Of a DNA stretch of 64,000 nt, positions 48,911 through 61,467 are shown piece after piece. The position numbers were made by a program, and so were the translations under genes. Source of the stretch: Osmia lignaria lignaria (lineage: Eukaryota > Arthropoda > Insecta > Hymenoptera > Megachilidae); assembly GCF_051020975.1 (NCBI RefSeq), contig NW_027478162.1:24304001-24368000 (forward strand), read 5' to 3'. Position 1 is the first letter of the stretch; each line of letters begins with the position of its first letter. The notes below the pieces were generated by a model. The model was not told the origin of the DNA. It saw nothing but the letters and a program-made list of their open reading frames with translations, and ran no database searches.

Positions 48911-51900
48911 TGATCAGATGCGTAGTTCTCGAGATATATCAAGATATTTAAAAGTTCCGAAGCCGCACCAACATAATAGAGATACAGAAACACCGTGGCC
49001 CCTTTCTTTGAGATAACTCTGCACTATTGCGAGCTGCAAATGCCACTTCCAGCTTAGCTGTGCAGAGGAAGAACAACAAGAAGAAGAAGTATCTCGAAAT
49101 ATGTCCGTCAGGCCCGTTCCTTTGAGCTGAATCTGCAAATATCTCGGAAACGAAGCGAGCTATGGCAAAATGTTAAGAGACGTTTTTTGTAGAGAATTAT
49201 GTTTCCTACAATTTATGTTCTATGATATTTTTTGATCAGAAGCGTAGTTTTCGAGATATATCGAGATATTTAAAAGTTCCGAAGCCGCACCAACATAATA
49301 GAGATACAGAAACACCGTGGCCCCTTTCTTTGAGATAACTCTGCACTAGTGCGAGCCACAAATGCCACTTCCAGCTTAGCTGTGCAGAAGAAGAACAACA
49401 AGAAGAAGAAATATCTCGAAATATGTCCGACAGGCCCCTTCCCTTGAGATAAATCTGCAAATATCTCGGAAACGAAGCGAGCTATGGCGAAATGTTAAGA
49501 GACCTTTTTTGTAGAGAATTAAGTTTCCTACTTTTTATCTTCTATGATATTTTTTGATCAGATGCGTAGTTCTCGAGATGTATCAAGATATTTAAAAGTT
49601 CCGAAGCCGCACCAACATAATAGAGATACAGAAACACCGTGGCCCCTTTCTTTGAGATAACTCTGCACTATTGTGCGCTGCAAATGCCACTTCCAGCTTA
49701 GCTGTGCAGAAGAAGAACAACAAGAAGAAGAAATATCTCGAAATATGTCCGTCAGGCCCCTTCCCTTGAGATAAATCTGCAAATATCTCGGAAACGAAGC
49801 GAGCTATGGCAAAATGTTAAGAGACCTTTTTTGTAGAGAATTAAGTTTCCTACTTTTCACGTTCTATGATATTTTTCGATCAGAGGCGTAGTTCTCGAGA
49901 TATATCAAGATATTTAAAAGTTCCGAAGCCGCACCAACATAATAGAGATACAGAAACACCGTGGCCCCGTTCTTTGAGATAACTCTCCACGATTGCGAGC
50001 TGGAAATGCCACTTCCAGTTTAGCTGTGCAGAAGAAGAACAACAAGAAGAAGAAATATCTCGAAATATGTCCATCAGGACCCTTCCCTTGAGATAAATCT
50101 GCAAATATCTCGGAAACGAAGCGAGCTATGGCAAAATGTTGAGAGACCTTTTTTGTAGAGAATAATGTTTCCTACAATTTACGTTCTATGATATTTTTTG
50201 ATCAGAGGCGTAGTTCTCGAGATATATCAAGATATTTAAAAGTTCCGAAGCCGCACCAACATAATAGAGATACAGAAACACCGTGGCCCCTTTCTTTGAG
50301 ATAACTCTGCACTATTGCGAGCTGCAAATGCCACTTCCAGCTTAGCTGTGCAGAGGAAGAACAACAAGAAGAAGAAATATCTCGAAATATGTCCGTCAGG
50401 CCAGTTCCTTTGAGCTGAATCTGCAAATATCTCGGAAACGAAGCGAGCTATGGCAAAATGTTAAGAGACGTTTTTTGTAGAGAATTATGTTTCCTACAAT
50501 TTATGTTCTATGATATTTTTTGATCAGAAGCGTAGTTTTCGAGATATATCGAGATATTTAAAAGTTCCGAAGCCGCACCAACATAATAGAGATACAGAAA
50601 CACCGTGGCCCCGTTCTTTGAGATAACTCTCCACGATTGCGAGCTGGAAATGCCACTTCCAGTTTAGCTGTGCAGAAGAAGAACAACAAGAAGAAGAAAT
50701 ATCTCGAAATATGTCCATCAGGACCCTTCCCTTGAGATAAATCTGCAAATATCTCGGAAACGAAGCGAGCTATGGCAAAATGTTGAGAGACCTTTTTTGT
50801 AGAGAATAATGTTTCCTACAATTTACGTTCTATGATATTTTTTGATCAGAGGCGTAGTTCTCGAGATATATCAAGATATTTAAAAGTTCCGAAGCCGCAC
50901 CAACATAATAGAGATACAGAAACACCGTGGCCCCTTTCTTTGAGATAACTCTGCACTATTGCGAGCTGCAAATGCCACTTCCAGCTTAGCTGTGCAGAGG
51001 AAGAACAACAAGAAGAAGAAATATCTCGAAATATGTCCGTCAGGCCAGTTCCTTTGAGCTGAATCTGCAAATATCTCGGAAACGAAGCGAGCTATGGCAA
51101 AATGTTAAGAGACGTTTTTTGTAGAGAATTATGTTTCCTACAATTTATGTTCTATGATATTTTTTGATCAGAAGCGTAGTTTTCGAGATATATCGAGATA
51201 TTTAAAAGTTCCGAAGCCGCACCAACATAATAGAGACACAGAAACACCGTGGCCCCTTTCTTTGAGATAACTCTGCACTATTGCGACCTGCAAATGCCAC
51301 TTCCAGCTCAGCTGTGCAGAAGAAGAACAACAAGAAGAAGAAATATCTCGAAATATGTCCGTCAGGCCCCTTCCCTTGAGATAAATCTGCAAATATCTCG
51401 GAAACGAAGCGAGCTATAGCAAAATGTTAAGAGACCTTTTTTGTAGAGAATTAAGTTTCCTACTTTTTATGTTCTATGATATTTTTTGATCAGATGCGTA
51501 GTTCTCGAGATATATCAAGATATTTAAAAGTTCCGAAGCCGCACCAACATAATAGAGATACAGAAACACCGTGGCCCCTTTCTTTGAGATAACTCTGCAC
51601 TATTGCGAGCTGCAAATGCCACTTCCAGCTTAGCTGTGCAGAGGAAGAACAACAAGAAGAAGAAGTATCTCGAAATATGTCCGTCAGGCCCGTTCCTTTG
51701 AGCTGAATCTGCAAATATCTCGGAAACGAAGCGAGCTATGGCAAAATGTTAAGAGACGTTTTTTGTAGAGAATTATGTTTCCTACAATTTATGTTCTACG
51801 ATATTTTTTGATCAGAAGCGTAGTTTTCGAGATATATCGAGATATTTAAAAGTTCCGAAGCCGCACCAACATAATAGAGACACAGAAACACCGTGGCCCC

Positions 51901-54384
51901 TTTCTTTGAGATAACTCTGCACTATTGCGTGCTGCAAATGCCACTTCCAGCTTAGCTGTGCAGAAGAAGAACAACAAGAAGAAGAAATATCTCGAAATAT
52001 GTCCGTCAGGCCCCTTCCCTTGAGATAAATCTGCAAATATCTCGGAAACGAAGCGAGCTATGGCAAAATGTTAAGAGACCTTTTTTGTAGAGAATTAAGT
52101 TTCCTACTTTTCACGTTCTATGATATTTTTTGATCAGAAGCGTAGTTTTCGAGATATATCGAGATATTTAAAAGTTCCGAAGCCGCACCAACATAATAGA
52201 GATACAGAAACACCGTGGCCCCTTTCTTTGAGATAACTCTGCACTAGTGCGAGCCACAAATGCCACTTCCAGCTTAGCTGTGCAGAAGAAGAACAACAAG
52301 AAGAAGAAATATCTCGAAATATGTCCGACAGGCCCCTTCCCTTGAGATAAATCTGCAAATATCTCGGAAACGAAGCGAGCTATGGCGAAATGTTAAGAGA
52401 CCTTTTTTGTAGAGAATTAAGTTTCCTACTTTTTATCTTCTATGATATTTTTTGATCAGATGCGTAGTTCTCGAGATGTATCAAGATATTTAAAAGTTCC
52501 GAAGCCGCACCAACATAATAGAGATACAGAAACACCGTGGCCCCTTTCTTTGAGATAACTCTGCACTATTGCGCGCTGCAAATGCCACTTCCAGCTTAGC
52601 TGTGCAGAAGAAGAACAACAAGAAGAAGAAATATCTCGAAATATGTCCGTCAGGCCCCTTCCCTTGAGATAAATCTGCAAATATCTCGGAAACGAAGCGA
52701 GCTATGGCAAAATGTTAAGAGACCTTTTTTGTAGAGAATTAAGTTTCCTACTTTTCACGTTCTATGATATTTTTCGATCAGAGGCGTAGTTCTCGAGATA
52801 TATCAAGATATTTAAAAGTTCCGAAGCCGCACCAACATAATAGAGATACAGAAACACCGTGGCCCCGTTCTTTGAGATAACTCTCCACGATTGCGAGCTG
52901 GAAATGCCACTTCCAGTTTAGCTGTGCAGAAGAAGAACAACAAGAAGAAGAAATATCTCGAAATATGTCCATCAGGACCCTTCCCTTGAGATAAATCTGC
53001 AAATATCTCGGAAACGAAGCGAGCTATGGCAAAATGTTGAGAGACCTTTTTTGTAGAGAATAATGTTTCCTACAATTTACGTTCTATGATATTTTTTGAT
53101 CAGAGGCGTAGTTCTCGAGATATATCAAGATATTTAAAAGTTCCGAAGCCGCACCAACATAATAGAGATACAGAAACACCGTGGCCCCTTTCTTTGAGAT
53201 AACTCTGCACTATTGCGAGCTGCAAATGCCACTTCCAGCTTAGCTGTGCAGAGGAAGAACAACAAGAAGAAGAAATATCTCGAAATATGTCCGTCAGGCC
53301 AGTTCCTTTGAGCTGAATCTGCAAATATCTCGGAAACGAAGCGAGCTATGGCAAAATGTTAAGAGACGTTTTTTGTAGAGAATTATGTTTCCTACAATTT
53401 ATGTTCTATGATATTTTTTGATCAGAAGCGTAGTTTTCGAGATATATCGAGATATTTAAAAGTTCCGAAGCCGCACCAACATAATAGAGACACAGAAACA
53501 CCGTGGCCCCTTTCTTTGAGATAACTAAGCACTATTGCGACCTGCAAATGCCACTTCCAGCTCAGCTGTGCAGAAGAAGAACAACAAGAAGAAGAAATAT
53601 CTCGAAATATGTCCGTCAGGCCCCTTCCCTTGAGATAAATCTGCAAATATCTCGGAAACGAAGCGAGCTATAGCAAAATGTTAAGAGACCTTTTTTGTAG
53701 AGAATTAAGTTTCCTACTTTTTATGTTCTATGATATTTTTTGATCAGATGCGTAGTTCTCGAGATATATCAAGATATTTAAAAGTTCCGAAGCCGCACCA
53801 ACATAATAGAGATACAGAAACACCGTGGCCCCTTTCTTTGAGATAACTCTGCACTATTGCGAGCTGCAAATGCCACTTCCAGCTTAGCTGTGCAGAGGAA
53901 GAACAACAAGAAGAAGAAGTATCTCGAAATATGTCCGTCAGGCCCGTTCCTTTGAGCTGAATCTGCAAATATCTCGGAAACGAAGCGAGCTATGGCAAAA
54001 TGTTAAGAGACGTTTTTTGTAGAGAATTATGTTTCCTACAATTTATGTTCTACGATATTTTTTGATCAGAAGCGTAGTTTTCGAGATATATCGAGATATT
54101 TAAAAGTTCCGAAGCCGCACCAACATAATAGAGACACAGAAACACCGTGGCCCCTTTCTTTGAGATAACTCTGCACTATTGCGTGCTGCAAATGCCACTT
54201 CCAGCTTAGCTGTGCAGAAGAAGAACAACAAGAAGAAGAAATATCTCGAAATATGTCCGTCAGGCCCCTTCCCTTGAGATAAATCTGCAAATATCTCGGA
54301 AACGAAGCGAGCTATGGCAAAATGTTAAGAGACCTTTTTTGTAGAGAATTAAGTTTCCTACTTTTCACGTTCTATGATATTTTT
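48911..54384. repeat. Nine- and seven-monomer units sharing one order
   Basis: After one Q-like monomer (48911), unit 49233-52130 has nine monomers and unit 52131-54384 has seven. Their order is the same apart from a duplicated pair: CTGGAAATGCC/GTCCATCAGG followed by a Q monomer occurs twice (49877 and 50521) in the first unit but once (52775) in the second. Shared marks are GAGCCACAAATG with CCGACAGG, GAGATGTATC, and GACACAGAAAC with GCGACCTGC or GCGTGCTGC. Confidence 0.8.
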
Positions 54385-57300
54385 CGATCAGAGGCGTAGT
54401 TCTCGAGATATATCAAGATATTTAAAAGTTCCGAAGCCGCACCAACATAATAGAGATACAGAAACACCGTGGCCCCGTTCTTTGAGATAACTCTCCACGA
54501 TTGCGAGCTGGAAATGCCACTTCCAGTTTAGCTGTGCAGAAGAAGAACAACAAGAAGAAGAAATATCTCGAAATATGTCCATCAGGACCCTTCCCTTGAG
54601 ATAAATCTGCAAATATCTCGGAAACGAAGCGAGCTATGGCAAAATGTTGAGAGACCTTTTTTGTAGAGAATAATGTTTCCTACAATTTACGTTCTATGAT
54701 ATTTTTTGATCAGAGGCGTAGTTCTCGAGATATATCAAGATATTTAAAAGTTCCGAAGCCGCACCAACATAATAGAGATACAGAAACACCGTGGCCCCTT
54801 TCTTTGAGATAACTCTGCACTATTGCGAGCTGCAAATGCCACTTCCAGCTTAGCTGTGCAGAGGAAGAACAACAAGAAGAAGAAATATCTCGAAATATGT
54901 CCGTCAGGCCTGTTCCTTTGAGCTGAATCTGCAAATATCTCGGAAACGAAGCGAGCTATGGCAAAATGTTAAGAGACGTTTTTTGTAGAGAATTATGTTT
55001 CCTACAATTTATGTTCTACGATATTTTTTGATCAGAAGCGTAGTTTTCGAGATATATCGAGATATTTAAAAGTTCCGAAGCCGCACCAACATAATAGAGA
55101 CACAGAAACACCGTGGCCCCTTTCTTTGAGATAACTCTGCACTATTGCGTGCTGCAAATGCCACTTCCAGCTTAGCTGTGCAGAAGAAGAACAACAAGAA
55201 GAAGAAATATCTCGAAATATGTCCGTCAGGCCCCTTCCCTTGAGATAAATCTGCAAATATCTCGGAAACGAAGCGAGCTATGGCAAAATGTTAAGAGACC
55301 TTTTTTGTAGAAAATTAAGTTTCCTACTTTTTATGTTCTATGATATTTTTCGATCAGAGGCGTAGTTCTCGAGATATATCAAGATATTTAAAAGTTCCGA
55401 AGCCGCACCAACATAATAGAGATACAGAAACACCGTGGCCCCTTTCTTTGAGATAACTCTGCACGATTGCGAGCTGGAAATGCCACTTCCAGTTTAGCTG
55501 TGCAGAAGAAGAACAACAAGAAGAAGAAATATCTCGAAATATGTCCATCAGGACCCTTCCCTTGAGATAAATCTGCAAATATCTCGGAAACGAAGCGAGC
55601 TATGGCAAAATGTTAAGAGACCTTTTTTGTAGAGAATAATGTTTCCTACAATTTACGTTCTATGATATTTTTTGATCAGAAGCGTAGTTTTCGAGATATA
55701 TCGAGATATTTAAAAGTTCCGAAGCCGCACCAACATAATAGAGATACAGAAACATCGTGGCCCCTTTCTTTGAGATAACTCTGCACTAGTGCGAGCCGCA
55801 AATGCCACTTCCAGCTTAGCTGTGCAGAAGAAGAACAACAAGAAGAAGAAATATCTCGAAATATGTCCGTCAGGCCCCTTCCCTTGAGATAAATCTGCAA
55901 ATATCTCGGGAACGAAGCGAGCTATGGCAAAATGTTAAGAGACCTTTTTTGTAGAGAATTAAGTTTCCTACTTTTTATGTTCTATGATATTTTTTGATCA
56001 GATGCGTAGTTCTCGAGATATATCAAGATATTTAAAAGTTCCGAAGCCGCACCAACATAATAGAGATACAGAAACACCGTGGCCCCTTTCTTTGAGATAA
56101 CTCTGCACTAGTGCGAGCCGCAAATGCCACTTCCAGCTTAGCTGTACAGAAGAAGAACAACGAGAAGAAGAAATATCTCGAAATATGTCCGTCAGGCCCC
56201 TTCCCTTGAGATAAATATGCAAATATCTCGGAAACGAAGCGAGCTATGGCAAAATGTTAACAGACCTTTTTGTAGAGAATTAAGTTTCCTACTTTTTATG
56301 TTCTATGATATTTTTTGATCAGATGCGTAGTTCTCGAGATATATCAAGATATTTAAAAGTTCCGAAGCCGAGACCAACATAATAGAGATACAGAAACACC
56401 GTGGCCCCTTTCTTTGAGATAACTCTGCACTATTGCGAGCTGCAAATGCCACTTCCAGCTTAGCTGTGCAGAGGAAGAACAACAAGAAGAAGAAATATCT
56501 CGAAATATGTCCGTCAGGCCAGTTCCTTTGAGCTGAATCTGCAAATATCTCGGAAACGAAGCGAGCTATGGCAAAATGTTAAGAGACGTTTTTTGTAGAG
56601 AATTATGTTTCCTACAATTTATGTTCTATGATATTTTTTGATCAGAAGCGTAGTTTTCGAGATATATCGAGATATTTAAAAGTTCCGAAGCCGCACCAAC
56701 ATAATAGAGACACAGAAACACCGTGGCCCCTTTCTTTGAGATAACTCTGCACTATTGCGACCTGCAAATGCCACTTCCAGCTCAGCTGTGCAGAAGAAGA
56801 ACAACAAGAAGAAGAAATATCTCGAAATATGTCCGTCAGGCCCCTTCCCTTGAGATAAATCTGCAAATATCTCGGAAACGAAGCGAGCTATAGCAAAATG
56901 TTAAGAGACCTTTTTTGTAGAGAATTAAGTTTCCTACTTTTTATGTTCTATGATATTTTTTGATCAGATGCGTAGTTCTCGAGATATATCAAGATATTTA
57001 AAAGTTCCGAAGCCGCACCAACATAATAGAGATACAGAAACACCGTGGCCCCTTTCTTTGAGATAACTCTGCACTATTGCGAGCTGCAAATGCCACTTCC
57101 AGCTTAGCTGTGCAGAGGAAGAACAACAAGAAGAAGAAGTATCTCGAAATATGTCCGTCAGGCCCGTTCCTTTGAGCTGAATCTGCAAATATCTCGGAAA
57201 CGAAGCGAGCTATGGCAAAATGTTAAGAGACGTTTTTTGTAGAGAATTATGTTTCCTACAATTTATGTTCTACGATATTTTTTGATCAGAAGCGTAGTTT

Positions 57301-58248
57301 TCGAGATATATCGAGATATTTAAAAGTTCCGAAGCCGCACCAACATAATAGAGACACAGAAACACCGTGGCCCCTTTCTTTGAGATAACTCTGCACTATT
57401 GCGTGCTGCAAATGCCACTTCCAGCTTAGCTGTGCAGAAGAAGAACAACAAGAAGAAGAAATATCTCGAAATATGTCCGTCAGGCCCCTTCCCTTGAGAT
57501 AAATCTGCAAATATCTCGGAAACGAAGCGAGCTATGGCAAAATGTTAAGAGACCTTTTTTGTAGAGAATTAAGTTTCCTACTTTTCACGTTCTATGATAT
57601 TTTTCGATCAGAGGCGTAGTTCTCGAGATATATCAAGATATTTAAAAGTTCCGAAGCCGCACCAACATAATAGAGATACAGAAACACCGTGGCCCCTTTC
57701 TTTGAGATAACTCTGCACTATTGCGAGCTGCAAATGCCACTTCCAGCTTAGCTGTGCAGAGGAAGAACAACAAGAAGAAGAAGTATCTCGAAATATGTCC
57801 GTCAGGCCCGTTCCTTTGAGCTGAATCTGCAAATATCTCGGAAACGAAGCGAGCTATGGCAAAATGTTAAGAGACGTTTTTTGTAGAGAATTATGTTTCC
57901 TACAATTTATGTTCTACGATATTTTTTGATCAGAAGCGTAGTTTTCGAGATATATCGAGATATTTAAAAGTTCCGAAGCCGCACCAACATAATAGAGACA
58001 CAGAAACACCGTGGCCCCTTTCTTTGAGATAACTCTGCACTATTGCGTGCTGCAAATGCCACTTCCAGCTTAGCTGTGCAGAAGAAGAACAACAAGAAGA
58101 AGAAATATCTCGAAATATGTCCGTCAGGCCCCTTCCCTTGAGATAAATCTGCAAATATCTCGGAAACGAAGCGAGCTATGGCAAAATGTTAAGAGACCTT
58201 TTTTGTAGAGAATTAAGTTTCCTACTTTTCACGTTCTATGATATTTTT
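54385..58248. repeat. Twelve-monomer HOR unit, 3864 bp
   Basis: This is the ten-monomer order of the next unit plus an extra pair at the end (57605-58248), a repeat of the two preceding monomers (Q-like GGCCCGTTCC, then GCGTGCTGC). The first monomer of the extra pair begins GATCAGAGGCG where the earlier one begins GATCAGATGCG, so the exchange ran through a monomer head. It contains a 321-bp monomer (55995-56315) and a 323-bp monomer (56316-56638) whose length changes cancel. Confidence 0.8.
56316..56638. repeat. 323-bp monomer (one-base insertion)
   Basis: The usual GCCGCACC is GCCGAGACC here, at 56368-56376, one base longer. The copies of this monomer in the next two units (60180 and 63399) have the normal form, so the change is private to this unit and recent, or is a sequencing or assembly error. 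Confidence 0.8.
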
Positions 58249-61200
58249 CGATCAGAGGCGTAGTTCTCGAGATATATCAAGATATTTAAAAGTTCCGAAG
58301 CCGCACCAACATAATAGAGATACAGAAACACCGTGGCCCCGTTCTTTGAGATAACTCTCCACGATTGCGAGCTGGAAATGCCACTTCCAGTTTAGCTGTG
58401 CAGAAGAAGAACAACAAGAAGAAGAAATATCTCGAAATATGTCCATCAGGACCCTTCCCTTGAGATAAATCTGCAAATATCTCGGAAACGAAGCGAGCTA
58501 TGGCAAAATGTTGAGAGACCTTTTTTGTAGAGAATAATGTTTCCTACAATTTACGTTCTATGATATTTTTTGATCAGAGGCGTAGTTCTCGAGATATATC
58601 AAGATATTTAAAAGTTCCGAAGCCGCACCAACATAATAGAGATACAGAAACACCGTGGCCCCTTTCTTTGAGATAACTCTGCACTATTGCGAGCTGCAAA
58701 TGCCACTTCCAGCTTAGCTGTGCAGAGGAAGAACAACAAGAAGAAGAAATATCTCGAAATATGTCCGTCAGGCCTGTTCCTTTGAGCTGAATCTGCAAAT
58801 ATCTCGGAAACGAAGCGAGCTATGGCAAAATGTTAAGAGACGTTTTTTGTAGAGAATTATGTTTCCTACAATTTATGTTCTACGATATTTTTTGATCAGA
58901 AGCGTAGTTTTCGAGATATATCGAGATATTTAAAAGTTCCGAAGCCGCACCAACATAATAGAGACACAGAAACACCGTGGCCCCTTTCTTTGAGATAACT
59001 CTGCACTATTGCGTGCTGCAAATGCCACTTCCAGCTTAGCTGTGCAGAAGAAGAACAACAAGAAGAAGAAATATCTCGAAATATGTCCGTCAGGCCCCTT
59101 CCCTTGAGATAAATCTGCAAATATCTCGGAAACGAAGCGAGCTATGGCAAAATGTTAAGAGACCTTTTTTGTAGAAAATTAAGTTTCCTACTTTTTATGT
59201 TCTATGATATTTTTCGATCAGAGGCGTAGTTCTCGAGATATATCAAGATATTTAAAAGTTCCGAAGCCGCACCAACATAATAGAGATACAGAAACACCGT
59301 GGCCCCTTTCTTTGAGATAACTCTGCACGATTGCGAGCTGGAAATGCCACTTCCAGTTTAGCTGTGCAGAAGAAGAACAACAAGAAGAAGAAATATCTCG
59401 AAATATGTCCATCAGGACCCTTCCCTTGAGATAAATCTGCAAATATCTCGGAAACGAAGCGAGCTATGGCAAAATGTTAAGAGACCTTTTTTGTAGAGAA
59501 TAATGTTTCCTACAATTTACGTTCTATGATATTTTTTGATCAGAAGCGTAGTTTTCGAGATATATCGAGATATTTAAAAGTTCCGAAGCCGCACCAACAT
59601 AATAGAGATACAGAAACATCGTGGCCCCTTTCTTTGAGATAACTCTGCACTAGTGCGAGCCGCAAATGCCACTTCCAGCTTAGCTGTGCAGAAGAAGAAC
59701 AACAAGAAGAAGAAATATCTCGAAATATGTCCGTCAGGCCCCTTCCCTTGAGATAAATCTGCAAATATCTCGGGAACGAAGCGAGCTATGGCAAAATGTT
59801 AAGAGACCTTTTTTGTAGAGAATTAAGTTTCCTACTTTTTATGTTCTCTGATATTTTTTGATCAGATGCGTAGTTCTCGAGATATATCAAGATATTTAAA
59901 AGTTCCGAAGCCGCACCAACATAATAGAGATACAGAAACACCGTGGCCCCTTTCTTTGAGATAACTCTGCACTAGTGCGAGCCGCAAATGCCACTTCCAG
60001 CTTAGCTGTACAGAAGAAGAACAACGAGAAGAAGAAATATCTCGAAATATGTCCGTCAGGCCCCTTCCCTTGAGATAAATATGCAAATATCTCGGAAACG
60101 AAGCGAGCTATGGCAAAATGTTAACAGACCTTTTTGTAGAGAATTAAGTTTCCTACTTTTTATGTTCTATGATATTTTTTGATCAGATGCGTAGTTCTCG
60201 AGATATATCAAGATATTTAAAAGTTCCGAAGCCGCACCAACATAATAGAGATACAGAAACACCGTGGCCCCTTTCTTTGAGATAACTCTGCACTATTGCG
60301 AGCTGCAAATGCCACTTCCAGCTTAGCTGTGCAGAGGAAGAACAACAAGAAGAAGAAATATCTCGAAATATGTCCGTCAGGCCAGTTCCTTTGAGCTGAA
60401 TCTGCAAATATCTCGGAAACGAAGCGAGCTATGGCAAAATGTTAAGAGACGTTTTTTGTAGAGAATTATGTTTCCTACAATTTATGTTCTATGATATTTT
60501 TTGATCAGAAGCGTAGTTTTCGAGATATATCGAGATATTTAAAAGTTCCGAAGCCGCACCAACATAATAGAGACACAGAAACACCGTGGCCCCTTTCTTT
60601 GAGATAACTCTGCACTATTGCGACCTGCAAATGCCACTTCCAGCTCAGCTGTGCAGAAGAAGAACAACAAGAAGAAGAAATATCTCGAAATATGTCCGTC
60701 AGGCCCCTTCCCTTGAGATAAATCTGCAAATATCTCGGAAACGAAGCGAGCTATAGCAAAATGTTAAGAGACCTTTTTTGTAGAGAATTAAGTTTCCTAC
60801 TTTTTATGTTCTATGATATTTTTTGATCAGATGCGTAGTTCTCGAGATATATCAAGATATTTAAAAGTTCCGAAGCCGCACCAACATAATAGAGATACAG
60901 AAACACCGTGGCCCCTTTCTTTGAGATAACTCTGCACTATTGCGAGCTGCAAATGCCACTTCCAGCTTAGCTGTGCAGAGGAAGAACAACAAGAAGAAGA
61001 AGTATCTCGAAATATGTCCGTCAGGCCCGTTCCTTTGAGCTGAATCTGCAAATATCTCGGAAACGAAGCGAGCTATGGCAAAATGTTAAGAGACGTTTTT
61101 TGTAGAGAATTATGTTTCCTACAATTTATGTTCTACGATATTTTTTGATCAGAAGCGTAGTTTTCGAGATATATCGAGATATTTAAAAGTTCCGAAGCCG

Positions 61201-61467
61201 CACCAACATAATAGAGACACAGAAACACCGTGGCCCCTTTCTTTGAGATAACTCTGCACTATTGCGTGCTGCAAATGCCACTTCCAGCTTAGCTGTGCAG
61301 AAGAAGAACAACAAGAAGAAGAAATATCTCGAAATATGTCCGTCAGGCCCCTTCCCTTGAGATAAATCTGCAAATATCTCGGAAACGAAGCGAGCTATGG
61401 CAAAATGTTAAGAGACCTTTTTTGTAGAGAATTAAGTTTCCTACTTTTCACGTTCTATGATATTTTT
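58249..61467. repeat. Ten-monomer HOR unit, 3219 bp
   Basis: Order: CTCTCCACGATTG monomer; Q with GGCCTGTTCC; GCGTGCTGC with tail GTAGAAAATTAAG; CTGGAAATGCC; ACATCGTGG with CTCGGGAACG; GCTGTACAG with AACAACGAG; Q; GCGACCTGC with CAGCTCAGCTG; GGCCCGTTCC; GCGTGCTGC. One monomer (59859-60179) is 321 bp because its T run is one shorter, which gives 3219 bp in place of 3220. Confidence 0.85.
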
